Assembly: GCA_019801415.1 (NCBI GenBank)
Contig: JAHVJD010000005.1
Span: 124,001 to 188,000 of the forward strand
Reading direction: 5' to 3'
DNA from: Nocardioides marinus
GTDB taxonomy: Bacteria; Pseudomonadota; Alphaproteobacteria; Rhodobacterales; Rhodobacteraceae
DNA: 64,000 nucleotides
The notes beneath the pieces were generated by a model, which was not told the origin of the DNA, made no database searches, and saw only the letters and a list, made by a program, of their open reading frames with translations. The position numbers and the translations under genes were made by a program. Shown piece after piece: positions 63,849-64,000 of the stretch (its first letter is position 1; every line of letters begins with the position of its first letter).

Positions 63849-64000
63849 ATGCCAGTTGTCGTCGTCGAATCCCCGGCCAAGGCCAAAACGATCAATAAAT
63901 ATCTTGGTCCCGACTATACGGTTCTGGCGTCCTACGGCCATGTGCGCGACCTTCCGGCCAAGAACGGCTCGGTCGATCCGGAAGCCGATTTCGACATGAC
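63849..64000 (+). CDS. topA: DNA topoisomerase I, 5' end only
   Basis: The frame opens with ATG 63849 (GAGG upstream) and runs off the right edge after 50 codons. The N-terminus [20 protein letters not shown] is the TOPRIM start of bacterial topoisomerase I, with [10 protein letters not shown] after it. The enzyme relaxes negative supercoils. dprA-topA is a conserved neighbourhood in proteobacteria. The rest of the gene is outside the window. Confidence 0.95.
   Translation, partial: MPVVVVESPAKAKTINKYLGPDYTVLASYGHVRDLPAKNGSVDPEADFDM

Overview
This window looks like ordinary chromosomal DNA of a marine roseobacter-type alphaproteobacterium (Rhodobacterales). The evidence is high GC with long antisense open frames, the gene order ctaC-ctaB-small ORF-ctaG-ctaE-surf1-thrC-M16 peptidase-GNAT, a DUF1501/DUF1800 pair, glyQ and glyS separated by a one-pass membrane protein, SD-led ATG/GTG starts, and an aa3-type cytochrome c oxidase. 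I cannot fix the genus. No insertion sequence, prophage, CRISPR array, integrase, toxin-antitoxin pair or compositional island was seen. About 58 protein genes and one tRNA-Leu(GAG) cover nearly all of it.

Layout. 0-5.5 kb: the end of an unknown gene, a small membrane protein, the DUF1800-DUF1501 pair and aspS. 5.5-11.2 kb: pabB-pabC, carB and tRNA-Leu. 11.4-17.7 kb: lipB, a degenerate PAS/HTH/hydrolase-like protein, a HIT protein, ctaD (oxidase subunit I, alone), DUF2244 and yqeY. 17.8-24 kb: carA, a GT2 glycosyltransferase with an MshEN-like N-terminus, a GntR regulator, a HAD nucleotidase, a small membrane protein and a UbiH-type hydroxylase. 24-29.5 kb: a class V aminotransferase, two overlapping Lrp/AsnC regulators divergent from ilvC, and two tandem EamA exporters. 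29.5-43 kb: glmM-folP-folB, a SleB-type cell wall hydrolase, a PPDK-like protein, glyQ-(DUF6446-like)-glyS and a SPOR/peptidoglycan-binding/trypsin-like protein. 42-53.6 kb: small housekeeping and salvage genes (SDR, DUF1178, EcsC, acetyltransferases, flavin reductase, SulP, mtnP-apt, FAD oxidase, MBL hydrolase). 53.6-64 kb: the large cox operon, then tldD, dprA and the start of topA.

How the genes work together. The aa3 oxidase is split over two loci 45 kb apart. Each has a perfect TTGAT-N4-ATCAA (FNR/FnrL) box upstream, which suggests shared oxygen control. carA and carB are also unlinked. mtnP and apt form a methylthioadenosine/adenine salvage pair. folB-folP and pabB-pabC supply folate from two sites. 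The paired Lrp regulators probably act on ilvC or on themselves.

I did not find an obviously new multi-gene system. The most unusual items are single genes that keep a family fold while losing key active-site residues: a trypsin-like protein without its triad, a hydrolase-like protein without nucleophile and His, and a PPDK-like protein with a degenerate ATP-grasp domain. There are also several well-formed palindromes and hairpins in intergenic DNA: upstream of pabB, carA/yqeY, the glycosyltransferase and dprA, and downstream of apt.
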